A DNA stretch of 64,000 bases from Betaproteobacteria bacterium (lineage in GTDB: Bacteria; Pseudomonadota; Gammaproteobacteria; Burkholderiales; Usitatibacteraceae), in NCBI GenBank assembly GCA_016720855.1, contig JADKJU010000005.1, forward strand, positions 310,001 through 374,000, read 5' to 3'. Below are positions 8,150 through 18,258 of this stretch, piece after piece. Every line of letters begins with the position of its first letter. Position 1 is the stretch's first letter. The notes under the pieces are model-generated. The model ran no database searches. It saw only the letters and a list, made by a program, of their open reading frames with translations, and was not told the DNA's origin. The translations under genes were made by a program, and so were the position numbers.

Positions 8150-9331
8150 CTACTTTCCTGACGGCCAGACGGTACCCTGGTTGCCGGCCGTGACCTGCGC
8201 CATGCCCTTCAGCACGAACTTCTGCAGGCGCTTGCCCTCGTAGGTTTCCGCCGTGTAGATGTTGCCCTTCGAGTCCGTGGCGATGCTGTGCACGCCGTAG
8301 AACTGGCCCGGCTGGCGACCGCCGTCGCCGAAGGTCGTGACTTCCTGCAGGGTCTCCCGCAGCACCACGCGCACCACCTCGTTCGTCCCGTCGGCGAGGT
8401 AGAGGTACTTCTGCTGCGGATCCTTCGAGAAGGCGAGATCCCACGCCGAGCCCGAGCCCAGCGTGTTCCTCGCGAACTGCGCTTCCTTCACGAAAGTGCC
8501 GTCGGGCTTGAAGACCTGAACGCGGTCCGCCTGCCGGTCGCAGACGTAGACGAGCCCGTCGTTCGCGCGCTCGACGCAATGGACGGGGGTGCGGAACTGC
8601 CTCGGAAGGGGCGCGGCGGGATCGTACTTGCCGAGGCCGGCATCGTCGGGCCTGTTCCCGTAGGCACCCCAGTACCGCTTCAACTTTCCGGTGTCGGCGT
8701 CGAGCACCGCGACGCGCCTGTTCCGGTAGCCGTCGGCGACATAGGCCTCGTTCGTCTTCGGATCCACCCAGATCTTGGCCACGCGCCCGAAGCTGGCGGC
8801 ATCGTTGCTGCCCTTGCCTGCGCCCGGCCTGCCGACCTGCATCAGGAACTTGCCCTCTTTCGTGAACTTGAGGATGTGACCATCGCGATCGCCATTGCCG
8901 CCGATCCAGACATTGCCCCGGTAGTCGACGTGCAGGCCGTGCAGGGATTGCGGCCAGTCGTAGCCCTTTCCCGGGCCGCCCCACGAGCGCACGAGGTTGC
9001 CCGACGCGTCGAAGTCGAGAACGGGAGGTGCCGGCCTGCAGCACTCGCCAACCTTGAGTTCGAGCGCGCGCTCGTTGCTGTGCAGCGTCTGGCCGCCACG
9101 GTGAAGCACCCAGACATGGTCCTGATCGTCGACCCACAGGCCGATCGCCATGCCGAGCACCCAGTGATCGGGCAGCGGCTTTGGCCAGAGCGGGTCGACC
9201 TCGAACTTTGGCGCCTCGACGGTACGGCCTTGCGCGTGCGCCGTGCCATGGATGAAAGCCTGGCCCATGCCCAGCCAGGCCGCCACGGCGGCGGTCCATG
9301 CAATCGCGGCGCCGCGTTGCGTGACATTCAT
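8150..9331 (-). CDS. Secreted NHL-repeat beta-propeller protein
   Basis: 393 residues. The N-terminus has a basic start, a hydrophobic core and a cut after TAHAQ, indicating export. The rest has NHL-type repeats (GLHVDYRGNVWIGG, KIWVDPKTNEAYVADG, GLVYVCDRQADRVQVF, SIATDSKGNIYTAE), enough for a six-bladed propeller. Similar proteins are often named peptidyl-alpha-hydroxyglycine lyase-like, but no catalytic set can be assigned here. The CC pair (GECCRP) is unusual for the fold. Start chosen at the ATG before the signal peptide; an upstream frame extends into the palindrome and is not used. Confidence 0.75.
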   Translation of the reverse strand: MNVTQRGAAIAWTAAVAAWLGMGQAFIHGTAHAQGRTVEAPKFEVDPLWPKPLPDHWVLGMAIGLWVDDQDHVWVLHRGGQTLHSNERALELKVGECCRPAPPVLDFDASGNLVRSWGGPGKGYDWPQSLHGLHVDYRGNVWIGGNGDRDGHILKFTKEGKFLMQVGRPGAGKGSNDAASFGRVAKIWVDPKTNEAYVADGYRNRRVAVLDADTGKLKRYWGAYGNRPDDAGLGKYDPAAPLPRQFRTPVHCVERANDGLVYVCDRQADRVQVFKPDGTFVKEAQFARNTLGSGSAWDLAFSKDPQQKYLYLADGTNEVVRVVLRETLQEVTTFGDGGRQPGQFYGVHSIATDSKGNIYTAETYEGKRLQKFVLKGMAQVTAGNQGTVWPSGK

Positions 9332-9359
9332 CTCATGCGCTCCTTGAAGACGAGCGTTC

Positions 9360-9385
9360 GGGGACGTGTTCGCGAACACGCCCCC
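9360..9385 (-). repeat. Intergenic palindrome, copy 3
   Basis: 26-base inverted repeat with the same core as the copies at 6.6 and 8.1 kb; the single mismatch becomes a G-U pair on the minus strand. It lies 35 bases downstream of the PsiF-like gene stop and just upstream of the NHL-repeat gene start. Confidence 0.78.
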
Positions 9386-9420
9386 CATTGGCTCGACCGC
9401 AATCCGCAGCGTGCCGGCAC

Positions 9421-9765
9421 TCAGCCCTTCAGGCAAGTGCTCATGAAGGAGCGGCGCTCGTCGCCGTGCAGATCCTTCTTCCCGGCCTGCTGGTTGCAGG
9501 TCTTCATCCTGTTCTGTTGCTTGTGGGCGCCGACGTCGTATTGCGCCTCGTTCACGGTCCTGGTGACCGCAACGCCGTCCTTCAGGCAACGGTTCATGAA
9601 CCGGTCGTGCTCCTCGCCCTTGCGGCCCTTGGCCTCCTGGGCACAGGCTTCCGCCCGGGTCAGGCCAGGCGACGGCTTGATGAGTTGCTCGATGGCAAGA
9701 GCGGGTGATGCGAAGACGACGGACATGACGGCACAAGCCACTGCGTAACGCAGAACGGTTTTCAT
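9421..9765 (-). CDS. PsiF-repeat periplasmic protein
   Basis: 114 residues with a signal peptide ending in SPALA and two PsiF-type repeats, each pairing cysteines around short basic stretches (ACAQEAKGRKGEEHDRFMNRC; the second is TCNQQAGKKDLHGDERRSFM with a final TCLKG). PsiF is a small phosphate-starvation-inducible protein of unknown function in enterobacteria. A GAGGAGG ribosome-binding site precedes the chosen ATG. The repeats suggest disulfide-stabilised helices in the periplasm. Confidence 0.8.
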   Translation of the reverse strand: MKTVLRYAVACAVMSVVFASPALAIEQLIKPSPGLTRAEACAQEAKGRKGEEHDRFMNRCLKDGVAVTRTVNEAQYDVGAHKQQNRMKTCNQQAGKKDLHGDERRSFMSTCLKG

Positions 9766-9948
9766 GGGCACCTCCTCAGGTCGATGGGCCCCGATGGAGG
9801 AAGGACGCCGCCGGCGCCTTCGGTCATCGGGTGGCGCCATCAGACCCGAAGCGCGGCACGGCGGCCCGGCAGAAACCCGGCTCGCAAAAACCCGAAATTC
9901 GATTGCGTCTCGCCGTCCCGGCAGCGGTCAGGGTGGTCGGGAAGGCGG

Positions 9949-11295
<1,347 letters not shown>

Positions 11296-11337
11296 TCAAG
11301 CCCGGCGCAAAACCGGGCGCCGGCTGCCCGGGCCAGC

Positions 11338-12060
11338 TCAGGCCCCGGCATTTCCCACCGTCATGCCCCCGCAAACGTAGAGTACCTGCCCGGTGATGAA
11401 ACCCGCCCTCTCGTCGAGGAGCGAGGCCACGGCATGCGCCACATCCTCCGGCGCGCCCAGCCGCTTGATCGGAATGCCATCGATTATCGCACGCGTGCGC
11501 GGCGAATCGGCTGGATTCACGCGGTGGAAAAGTTCGGTCCCGATGGGGCCCGGGCCCACGGCGTTCACGGTAATGCCGTGCGGCGCCAGCTCCAGCGCCC
11601 AGGTCTTCGTCATGCCGTGAATGCCCGCCTTGGCGGCAGCGTAGACGGTGCGCAATTCCTTCCCGAGTGCGGCGCGCGAGGAAATGTTCACGATGCGCCC
11701 GAAGCGCGCTGCCTTCATGGCCGGAAGGAGCGCCTGGACGCATTGCATCGAGCAGCGCAGGTTGAGGCTCACCACCGCGGCCAGGTCCGCGCTCGTCGCC
11801 TCCTCCAGCGTGCCCGGTCTAACCGTGCCGACGTTGTTGACGAGGCGGGTGATCGGCCGGTTCCGCATCGCGCGCGCCAGGGCCTCCCGCGTCGCCTCTT
11901 CGCTCGCGAGGTCCACCTCGATGAATGTCTCGGCGGGCAGCGGCGCCCGCGGCGGCTCGCGATCGAGCGTGACGACGTCGAAGCCGTCCGCGGCCAGCCG
12001 CGTGGCCGCCGCGCGGCCAATGCCCTGGCTGGCACCGGTGATGAGCACGCAATCCTTCAT
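11338..12060 (-). CDS. Short-chain dehydrogenase/reductase (SDR)
   Basis: 240 residues, classical SDR. The coenzyme motif TGASQGIG is at residues 8-15, DREPP ends beta-2 (an acidic residue there usually favours NAD), NNVG replaces the common NNAG, and the active site is Ser in NISSRAAL with YAAAK. The C-terminal segment (GFITGQVLYVCGGMTVGN) is that of FabG-like enzymes. Substrate unknown. It is divergent from the Bug-lyase-LeuCD operon with 98 bp between starts, and may belong functionally to it. Confidence 0.88.
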   Translation of the reverse strand: MKDCVLITGASQGIGRAAATRLAADGFDVVTLDREPPRAPLPAETFIEVDLASEEATREALARAMRNRPITRLVNNVGTVRPGTLEEATSADLAAVVSLNLRCSMQCVQALLPAMKAARFGRIVNISSRAALGKELRTVYAAAKAGIHGMTKTWALELAPHGITVNAVGPGPIGTELFHRVNPADSPRTRAIIDGIPIKRLGAPEDVAHAVASLLDERAGFITGQVLYVCGGMTVGNAGA

Positions 12061-12158
12061 CTGAAGTTCCTTCTCGCAGGGCCGCGCGCTGTTCGGAGCG
12101 CCGGCGGGAAAGTAGTATTGTCACCCAAACGCACCGCAACCCGCTCAAGGAGCCGCTC

Positions 12159-13139
12159 GTGAAGATTGCGTCAACTGGTCGAATCCTGTTCACCCTGCCT
12201 CTGGCGCTCGCCTTGTCCTGCCCGACCCTGGCCACCGCCCAGTCCTACCCGAACAAGGCCATCAAGCTGATCGTGCCGCTCTCGGCGGGCGGCACGGGCG
12301 ACACGCTCGCGCGCACCGTCGGCGAAGCAATCTCGAAGGAACTGGGACAGCCCGTGGTGATTGAAAACAAGCCCGGCGCCGGCGGCCTGGTGGGCACCGA
12401 GCTCGTGGCCGCGGCGCCCGCGGATGGCTACACCCTGCTCGCGGTGAGCCCCTCGCACGTCATCAACCCGTTGATACACGCCGACAAGAAGACCTACGAC
12501 CCGATCAACGGCTTCGAGCCGATCACGGTGATGGCCAACACGCACCAGATCATCGTGGCGCATCCGTCCGTGCCGGTGAAGACGCCGCAGGAACTCATCG
12601 ACTACGCCAAAAAATACCCCGGCAAGCTCAACTACGGTTCCGCCGGAGCGGGGTCGGCCACGCACCTGAACATGGAGCTGTTCCTCTCGATGGCCGACAT
12701 CAAGGTGGTGCATGTGCCCTACAAGGGCTCGACTCAGGCGCGCCAGGACGTGCTTTCGGGCCAGGTGCAACTCGCCATGGATGGCCTCCTTCCCCTGCAG
12801 CCGCTCATCAAGGCCGGGCGCCTGACACCGATCGGGCTCACGAGCAGCAAGAGGGCGCAGAGCAACCCGGAGATCCCGCTGCTCGGCGAAGTGGTGAAGG
12901 GCTATGCCTCCGATACCTGGTATGGAATCCTCGCCCCGGCCGGGACGCCCAAGGATGTCATCGCCAAGCTGCATGCGGCGGCGGCCAGGGCGCTCAACTC
13001 GCCGGAGGTGAAGGAACGATTCCAGAAGCTCGGCGCCGAGACCGTCGGCAATACGCCGGGTGAATTCCGCAAGCTCCTCGAGACCGAGCAGCAGACCTGG
13101 ACAAAAGTCCTTAAGGCGTCCGGCGCGAAGGTGGACTGA
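12159..13139 (+). CDS. Bug-family (TctC) periplasmic solute-binding protein
   Basis: 326 residues. A signal peptide ends near ATAQSYP, followed by the family hallmark YPNKAIKLIVPLSAGG and VIENKPGAGG, and later VPYKGSTQARQDVLSG. Bug proteins bind small carboxylates, often dicarboxylates or tricarboxylates, for tripartite tricarboxylate transporters. No TctA or TctB gene is in the window, so the partner permease must lie elsewhere. The stop overlaps the next start (TGATG), making this the first gene of a coupled catabolic operon. Confidence 0.9.
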   Translation: MKIASTGRILFTLPLALALSCPTLATAQSYPNKAIKLIVPLSAGGTGDTLARTVGEAISKELGQPVVIENKPGAGGLVGTELVAAAPADGYTLLAVSPSHVINPLIHADKKTYDPINGFEPITVMANTHQIIVAHPSVPVKTPQELIDYAKKYPGKLNYGSAGAGSATHLNMELFLSMADIKVVHVPYKGSTQARQDVLSGQVQLAMDGLLPLQPLIKAGRLTPIGLTSSKRAQSNPEIPLLGEVVKGYASDTWYGILAPAGTPKDVIAKLHAAAARALNSPEVKERFQKLGAETVGNTPGEFRKLLETEQQTWTKVLKASGAKVD

Positions 13140-14071
13140 TGAAGCGCGCCACCACGCAATTGCGCGAGCTGATCGGCCGCGGCCCGACCCTCTACGTGCC
13201 CGGCTGCTACAACGCCATGAGCGCGAAAGTGCTCGAGAACGCCGGCTTCGGCGCGATCTACATGACGGGCTACGGCACTTCCCTCGCGCTCACGGGGCTC
13301 CCCGACGTGGGCCTCACGACGATGAGCGAGATGGTGGCCAATGCGCGCTACATCGCTTCCGCCGTCGGGATCCCTCTGATCGCCGATGCGGACACCGGGT
13401 TCGGCAATGCAATCAACGTCATCCGCACGGTTCTCGAATACGTCGCGGCCGGGGTGGCGGGGATCCACCTGGAGGACCAGGTGAGCCCGAAGCGCTGCGG
13501 CCACGTGGCCGGGCGCCTCGTCATCCCGATGGAAGAAGCCGTGGGAAAGATCCGGGCGGCGGCGGACACGCGCGACGGGCTCGATCCGGATTTCGTGCTC
13601 ATCGCCCGCACCGATGCGCGCGGCGCGTCCGGCGGCTCGCTCGACGACGCCATTCGCCGGGTCAACGCCTACCTGGACGCGGGCGCGGACCTGGGATTCA
13701 TCGAAGGACCCACTTCCGCCGAGGAAGTGCAGCGCATCTGCAGGGAAGTGAAAGGGCCGGTCTTCTACAACATGACGGGGGTCTCGCCGCGCTTCACCCT
13801 GGACGAACTGCGCGCGATGGGTATCGCCGTCTGCATCTCGCCCAATGCGATGCTGCGCTCGGCGCTGGGAGCCATGCACGACCTCGCGGCGCAGATGCAC
13901 GCCGAGGGCCCTGTCGCCGAAACCCGTTTCATGGAGGGTTTCCGGAAGCACCCCTGGGCGACCTGCATACCTTCGCGGGCTTCGACCAGGTACGTGCCTG
14001 GGAAAAGGGAGTACCTGGGCGAGGACGCCATGAAGAAGTATGCGCACTCCGTGGGGCACGTTCCCCGATAG
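13139..14071 (+). CDS. Isocitrate lyase/PEP mutase-family C-C lyase
   Basis: 310 residues, a TIM-barrel of the isocitrate lyase/PEP mutase family. It has DADTGFGN for metal binding, [13 protein letters not shown] with the catalytic cysteine motif KRCGH, and IARTDAR. The cysteine loop marks lyases (isocitrate, methylisocitrate, dimethylmalate lyases) rather than PEP mutase, which lacks it. Located between a carboxylate-binding protein and aconitase-family hydratase subunits, it probably cleaves a 2-hydroxy or 2-methyl dicarboxylate to pyruvate, glyoxylate or similar products. Specificity cannot be read from sequence. Confidence 0.85.
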   Translation: MKRATTQLRELIGRGPTLYVPGCYNAMSAKVLENAGFGAIYMTGYGTSLALTGLPDVGLTTMSEMVANARYIASAVGIPLIADADTGFGNAINVIRTVLEYVAAGVAGIHLEDQVSPKRCGHVAGRLVIPMEEAVGKIRAAADTRDGLDPDFVLIARTDARGASGGSLDDAIRRVNAYLDAGADLGFIEGPTSAEEVQRICREVKGPVFYNMTGVSPRFTLDELRAMGIAVCISPNAMLRSALGAMHDLAAQMHAEGPVAETRFMEGFRKHPWATCIPSRASTRYVPGKREYLGEDAMKKYAHSVGHVPR

Positions 14072-14078
14072 CCGGCGA

Positions 14079-15488
14079 ATGGGTCTCACGCTCTACGAGA
14101 AGATCTGGAACGCCCACGCGGTCGCAAGCGGCCCGGGGGGGCGCACCCTCCTCTACATCGACCGCCACCTCCTGCACGACGGCAGCTTTCATGCGTTCGA
14201 GGCGCTACGCCATGCCGGGCGGAAGGTGCGGCGCCCCGATGCGGCGTTCGCGACACCGGATCACTACGTGCCGACTCGCAACCGCAACCCCATCGAGCAC
14301 CCGGAACTGCGCGAAAAGGTCGAGACGCTCGCCGCCAATGCGGCGGCAGCCCGCATCGCGATCTTTCCGGTGGGCGACGAACGCCAGGGCATCGCGCATG
14401 TGATCGGGCCGGAACAGGGCATCACGCAGCCCGGCATCACGCTGGTGTGCGGCGACTCCCACACCTCGACCCATGGAGCGCTCGGGGCACTGGCCTTCGG
14501 CATCGGCGCCTCCGAGGTCGCGCACGTGCTGGCGACACAGGCGCTCTGGCAGGCTCGGTCGAAGGCGATGCGCGTGAACGTCGACGGCACACTCTCTCCC
14601 GGCGTTCACGCCAAGGACATCATCCTCGCGCTGATCGCGCAGATCGGCGCGTTCGGCGGAGCGGGCCACACGCTGGAGTACGCCGGCCGCGCGATCCGCT
14701 CGCTCTCCATGGAAGCGCGCATGACCATCTGCAACATGTCGATCGAGGCGGGAGCGCGCGCCGGTCTCGTCGCGCCGGACGACACGACCTTCGGGTACCT
14801 GCTGGGCCGACCCCACTCGCCCCGTGGCGCCGATTGGGAGCGCGCGCTGGCACGCTGGCGAACCCTCGCCTCCGACGACGATGCCCGCTTCGACAGCGAG
14901 GTTGCACTCGATGCGAGCACGATCGAGCCCATGGCCACCTGGGGCACGAGCCCCGAGCATGGGGTCGGCGTGACGGGCGTCGTTCCGGATCCCTCGCAGC
15001 AACGCGATGCAGCCCGGCGCGGCAGCATGGAGAAGGCGCTGCTTTACATGGACCTCGCACCCGGCCAGCCGATCGCGGGCCTCGCGATCGACCGCGTGTT
15101 CATCGGCTCGTGCACCAACAGCCGCCTCGAGGACCTTCGCGCGGCCGCCGAGGTCGTGCGCGGACGCAAGGCCGTGGTGCCTGCGATGGTGGTGCCCGGC
15201 TCCGGTCTCGTGAAGCGCGCCGCCGAGGCCGAGGGGCTCGACCGCGTCTTTCTCGAGGCAGGCTTCGACTGGCGCGACGCCGGTTGCTCGATGTGCGTCG
15301 GCATGAATGGCGACCTGGTGGAGGCGGGGCAGCGCTGCGCCTCGACCTCCAACCGCAACTTCGAGGGCCGGCAGGGCAAGGGCGCGCGCACGCACCTGAT
15401 GAGCCCCGCCATGGCCGCAGCCGCAGCGGTCACCGGCAGGATCACCGATGTGCGCAGGCTGATCTCCCGTCCCAACGTGCAAGGGTAG
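14079..15488 (+). CDS. LeuC-like aconitase-family hydratase, large subunit
   Basis: 469 residues, full length for isopropylmalate isomerase large subunits. The [4Fe-4S] ligands are the Cys in IGSCTNSR and the two in [20 protein letters not shown] and [15 protein letters not shown] are also present. The start was taken at GTTCCCCGATAGCCGGCGA-ATG, just after the lyase gene; an upstream start overlaps it. The family includes 3-isopropylmalate, citraconate/citramalate and dimethylmaleate hydratases. The operon setting with a Bug protein and a lyase argues for a catabolic hydratase rather than leucine synthesis, but this is inference. Confidence 0.88.
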   Translation: MGLTLYEKIWNAHAVASGPGGRTLLYIDRHLLHDGSFHAFEALRHAGRKVRRPDAAFATPDHYVPTRNRNPIEHPELREKVETLAANAAAARIAIFPVGDERQGIAHVIGPEQGITQPGITLVCGDSHTSTHGALGALAFGIGASEVAHVLATQALWQARSKAMRVNVDGTLSPGVHAKDIILALIAQIGAFGGAGHTLEYAGRAIRSLSMEARMTICNMSIEAGARAGLVAPDDTTFGYLLGRPHSPRGADWERALARWRTLASDDDARFDSEVALDASTIEPMATWGTSPEHGVGVTGVVPDPSQQRDAARRGSMEKALLYMDLAPGQPIAGLAIDRVFIGSCTNSRLEDLRAAAEVVRGRKAVVPAMVVPGSGLVKRAAEAEGLDRVFLEAGFDWRDAGCSMCVGMNGDLVEAGQRCASTSNRNFEGRQGKGARTHLMSPAMAAAAAVTGRITDVRRLISRPNVQG

Positions 15489-15492
15489 CCGC

Positions 15493-16095
15493 ATGGACCC
15501 CTTCACCAGCCTCACCGCCGTCGCCGTCCCGCTCGATATCGTGAACGTCGATACGGACCGCATCGTTCCCGCGCGCTTCCTGCGCAAGCCGCGCTCCGCC
15601 GGCTACGAAAACTTTCTCTTCCACGACCTGCGCGAGAGCGAGCCGGATTTCGTGCTCGACCGCCCCGGATACCGCGACGCGAAGATCCTGGTCGCCGCCG
15701 AGAACTTCGGCTGCGGCTCCTCGCGCGAAGCCGCTGTCTGGGCCCTCGCCGGCCGGGGACTGCGCGCCTGGATCGCGCCTTCGTTCGGCGACATCTTCCT
15801 CGAGAACTCCTTCAAGAACGGCGTGCTGGCGATCACGCTCCCGAACGAGCGCGTCGCGGCCATCCGCGCCCTCCTGACGGCGAACCCGGGCGTCGAACTC
15901 ACGATCGACCTTCCGTCGCAGACGCTGCGACTGCCGGACGGATGCGTCGTTGGATTCGAGGTCGATCCCTTCCGGAAGGAATGCCTGCTCGCGGGCGTCG
16001 ACGAGATCGACCTCACGCTGCGCTACGAGAAGGAAGTCGCCGCCTACGAGTTGCGCCAGCGCGAGGAGACGCCCTGGCTCGTGGGGACGACCTGA
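15493..16095 (+). CDS. LeuD-like aconitase-family hydratase, small subunit
   Basis: 200 residues. It has the swivelling-domain motif of LeuD (NVDTDRIVPARF, then FGCGSSREAAVWAL, and GDIFLENSFKNG). It lies 4 bp after the LeuC-like gene and should pair with it as a heterodimer. The usual EHAPWAL is EAAVWAL here, so the substrate-recognition loop differs from biosynthetic LeuD, which supports another substrate. It is the last gene of the operon; no clear terminator follows before the tRNA fragment at 16.2 kb. Confidence 0.88.
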   Translation: MDPFTSLTAVAVPLDIVNVDTDRIVPARFLRKPRSAGYENFLFHDLRESEPDFVLDRPGYRDAKILVAAENFGCGSSREAAVWALAGRGLRAWIAPSFGDIFLENSFKNGVLAITLPNERVAAIRALLTANPGVELTIDLPSQTLRLPDGCVVGFEVDPFRKECLLAGVDEIDLTLRYEKEVAAYELRQREETPWLVGTT

Positions 16096-16213
16096 TCTCA
16101 ACGCCGGAGGGTGATTTTCCCAATCACTGCGTGCCGGCCGCGACATCCGCCTTCCGGGGCGCCTGCTCGACGCTCTGCCGCATATCGCAATCGGGTAGCA
16201 ACGCGCCGATGGC

Positions 16214-16289
16214 AAAGGGCCTGTCTTTCGACAAGCCCTTGAATAAATGGCGCGCCCGTCACGATTCGAACCTCGATCCCCTGGTTCGT
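16214..16289 (-). repeat. Degenerate tRNA-Arg 3' fragment with hairpin (copy A)
   Basis: Bases 16248-16289 match the 3' part of the tRNA-Arg at 28.7 kb (CCA end, acceptor 3' strand, T arm, anticodon-arm 3' side) with several substitutions. A hairpin, AAGGGCCTGT with ACAAGCCCTT, precedes it at 16214-16240, in the same position as the hairpin beside the intact tRNA. It lacks a 5' half, so it cannot be a functional tRNA. It is best read as an old attachment-site duplication. Bases 16311-16350 beyond it resemble 17661-17700 beyond copy B. Confidence 0.7.
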
Positions 16290-16350
16290 CGAGGTAGCCG
16301 TCAACCCTTGACATCAATCACTTGTAGCGCTTGCCAACAGTCGCCCCTGG

Positions 16351-16931
16351 CGGATGGCATTGCACAAAGTGTTAGAACCGAAGGACCAACGGGGCTGACC
16401 TACGCCGCATTCGCGGCCGCTTTCCTCGTGGCGATCTTTGCAGTGGCGCTCGATTCCGCGGAGAAGGCTTTTCCCATCTACGCGATCTGCTTCGGCATCG
16501 CTTGCGCATTGGGAACCTTGCGCGAATCCATTATCCGTATACGCGTGGGTCATTCCGCATTCGTCTGCGAATACCTGCCGGGAAATCGAACAGCTCGCTA
16601 TTCCGACGTCATCGACATGAATGTCGAAACGAGATACGTCGGGTGAACCTTTCACCGGCAGGTAGCGGTGATTGTGATCACAAGGCGTCACGGGTTTTCC
16701 GTTGTGCTGCGTCATTTCGATGAAAACATCGGCGATGCGTTCGGTGCGCTCCAGCGCAGATGGTCCGCCTGGATGGACCGTGTGCACCTACGTTGGCGCA
16801 AACAGCTCCCGTTGGAGCTCTTGATACCTTCGGCTCGTGAACATCGCCACTTCATTGCTATTCAGTCACTTAGAACGTCGCGCCAAATCTCGTCCAATCA
16901 GGACCCCCGCATCCAATTGCCGCACAACTAG
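16351..16931 (+). pseudogene. Membrane PH-like domain protein remnant with in-frame stop
   Basis: One frame encodes two hydrophobic helices (LTYAAFAAAFLVAIFAVAL; FPIYAICFGIACALGTL) and a beta-rich part (RIRVGHSAFVCEYLPGN, RYSDVIDMNVETRY). After a TGA at 16644-16646 the same frame resumes with VAVIVITRRHGFSVVLRHF and ENIGDAFGALQRRW, completing what looks like a small PH-like domain. No ATG, GTG or TTG opens the frame; its 5' end runs into tRNA fragment A. This looks like a gene truncated at the island border and interrupted by a stop. GC content is lower than in neighbouring genes. Confidence 0.45.
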
Positions 16932-17029
16932 GACCCGGACAAATCTCCCACAAAACATGGATATGATGCCCCCACTTTTTTCGGCGTATGCTCGACCGAT
17001 TCCGATCTTACTACCCAAGGAGAATAGAA

Positions 17030-17482
17030 ATGAGCAACCTCATTCGGCTTCTGGCTCTGGTAGCAGTCTCGCTTGCCCCATTGGCGGCGTGCGCGGGTTC
17101 GGAAGAGGAAGCAAATGCGCTCCTTGACCGCTGGTCGGCGGCATACAGTTCCAATGACCCGGAGGCAATCGCAAGGACTTATTCGCCTGACGGCATTCTT
17201 CTGGGAACCGTGAGTCCTGTCATATCCATTGGAACCGAGGCCATCAAGAAATACTTCTCGGCGTCGAAGGGAAGTGGCAACAAGAACGCGATCCAGGAAA
17301 GGCACACGATTGTGCTCGGCGACGACGCGGTACTCGTCACGGGCTTTTACGAGTTCACCGGGTCGACTGACGGCAAGGCGTGGGCTCGGCCGTCGCGCTA
17401 CACCATGCTCGTGACGAAGCGCGGTGGCGAATGGCTCATCGCGCATCACCATTCTTCGCCTCACGTCTTGCCGAAGCAGTGA
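17030..17482 (+). CDS. SnoaL/DUF4440-like exported protein
   Basis: 150 residues. An AAGGAG ribosome-binding site is 6 bases before the ATG. The N-terminus is a signal peptide, possibly lipoprotein type (APLAAC at the cut). The rest has the cone-like NTF2/SnoaL pattern: LLDRWSAAYSSNDPEAIART, YSPDGILLGTVSP, VTGFYEFTG, YTMLVTKRGGEWLIAHHHSS. Such domains often resemble the CaMKII association domain and may bind small ligands or form oligomers. Function unknown. It lies between tRNA fragments A and B and has lower GC than the core genes, so it may be island cargo. Confidence 0.75.
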   Translation: MSNLIRLLALVAVSLAPLAACAGSEEEANALLDRWSAAYSSNDPEAIARTYSPDGILLGTVSPVISIGTEAIKKYFSASKGSGNKNAIQERHTIVLGDDAVLVTGFYEFTGSTDGKAWARPSRYTMLVTKRGGEWLIAHHHSSPHVLPKQ

Positions 17483-17548
17483 GTCCGCCTTGCCGAATCG
17501 TGGGTGTAGGGATCGTCCCCGCAGAGGTTCCCGCGCCCGCCAATTGAA

Positions 17549-17625
17549 AATGGGCCAGTCTTGCGACCGGCCCATTCGTGTTTCTGGCGCGCCCGGCAGG
17601 ATTCGAACCCACGACCCCCTGGTTC
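17549..17625 (-). repeat. tRNA-Arg 3' fragment with hairpin (copy B)
   Basis: Bases 17585-17625 are identical to the 3'-terminal 41 bases of the tRNA-Arg at 28.7 kb; identity stops inside the anticodon loop. A hairpin (AATGGGCCAGTC with GACCGGCCCATT) precedes it at 17549-17576. Identity limited to the 3' half is the pattern left by tyrosine-recombinase integration into a tRNA gene. No integrase gene is visible in the window. Confidence 0.85.
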
Positions 17626-17753
17626 TCAGGCGCCGACTGGGCAAGCCGCCTCACTCGTTCCATCAAAAACTTGCAGCGCTTGCCACCAATCGCGCCCAAT
17701 CAAAGCCAATGCAGCCCAATGGCGCGGAGCGGGCTACCGGACCTCTTGCGGCA

Positions 17754-18248
17754 TCAGTACGGCGGATTGACGACGGTATACTGCGATCCCTGCGGGGCAT
17801 ACCAGGTGCCACCGCATTGCTGATACACCATGCCGCCATAATTGACCGGAACGCAATTGGCCGGCACGGTGGCCACCATCGAGCCGACCGCGGCAGCCGT
17901 CACGGCCACCGCGCTGCCGACCACCGCCGCGGCTGCGACCGGATGATCCCAGCCGCCGCAACGACCCGTGCAGTCCACGTTCACGTTAACGTTTTTCTGT
18001 GCGTTGACGTTGTTGACGCTGGTGTTGCGCACCTCGTTCGTGCGCGCATCGGCCTTGCTGTTGTTGGCCTGCGCGCCCTGCCTGTCGCTGGCGCCACGAT
18101 CCCCGCCGGCGCGCGCACCGGCTGCCCCACCACCCCCCCCACCCCCACCGCCGCGGCGCTGCGCTTCCGCGAGGGGTGCCATGACGAAGCTCGCCAGCAT
18201 GGCGGCGGCCGCCGAGGCCAGGACCAGTTTGCTCATTGACGTTTTCAT
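17754..18248 (-). CDS. Glycine-rich exported protein of unknown function
   Basis: 164 residues. A GAGGAG ribosome-binding site precedes the ATG, and a signal peptide ends after APLAEA. A run of nine glycines follows, then an Asn-rich segment (NVNAQKNVNVNVD), a hydrophobic Ala/Val stretch (AAAAVVGSAVAVTAAAVGSM) that could span a membrane, and a conserved-looking end (QQCGGTWYAPQGSQYTVVNPPY). The QCGGTWY motif is seen in other proteobacterial hypothetical proteins. It follows the DUF2092-like gene by 10 bp and probably shares its transcript. Role not known. Confidence 0.65.
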   Translation of the reverse strand: MKTSMSKLVLASAAAAMLASFVMAPLAEAQRRGGGGGGGGGAAGARAGGDRGASDRQGAQANNSKADARTNEVRNTSVNNVNAQKNVNVNVDCTGRCGGWDHPVAAAAVVGSAVAVTAAAVGSMVATVPANCVPVNYGGMVYQQCGGTWYAPQGSQYTVVNPPY

Positions 18249-18258
18249 GTCCGCTCCT

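Noticed and set aside
14079..16095. Straight assignment of these subunits to leucine biosynthesis
   Set aside because: The operon contains no leuB and instead a periplasmic carboxylate-binding protein and a C-C lyase; motif differences in the small subunit also argue for another substrate.
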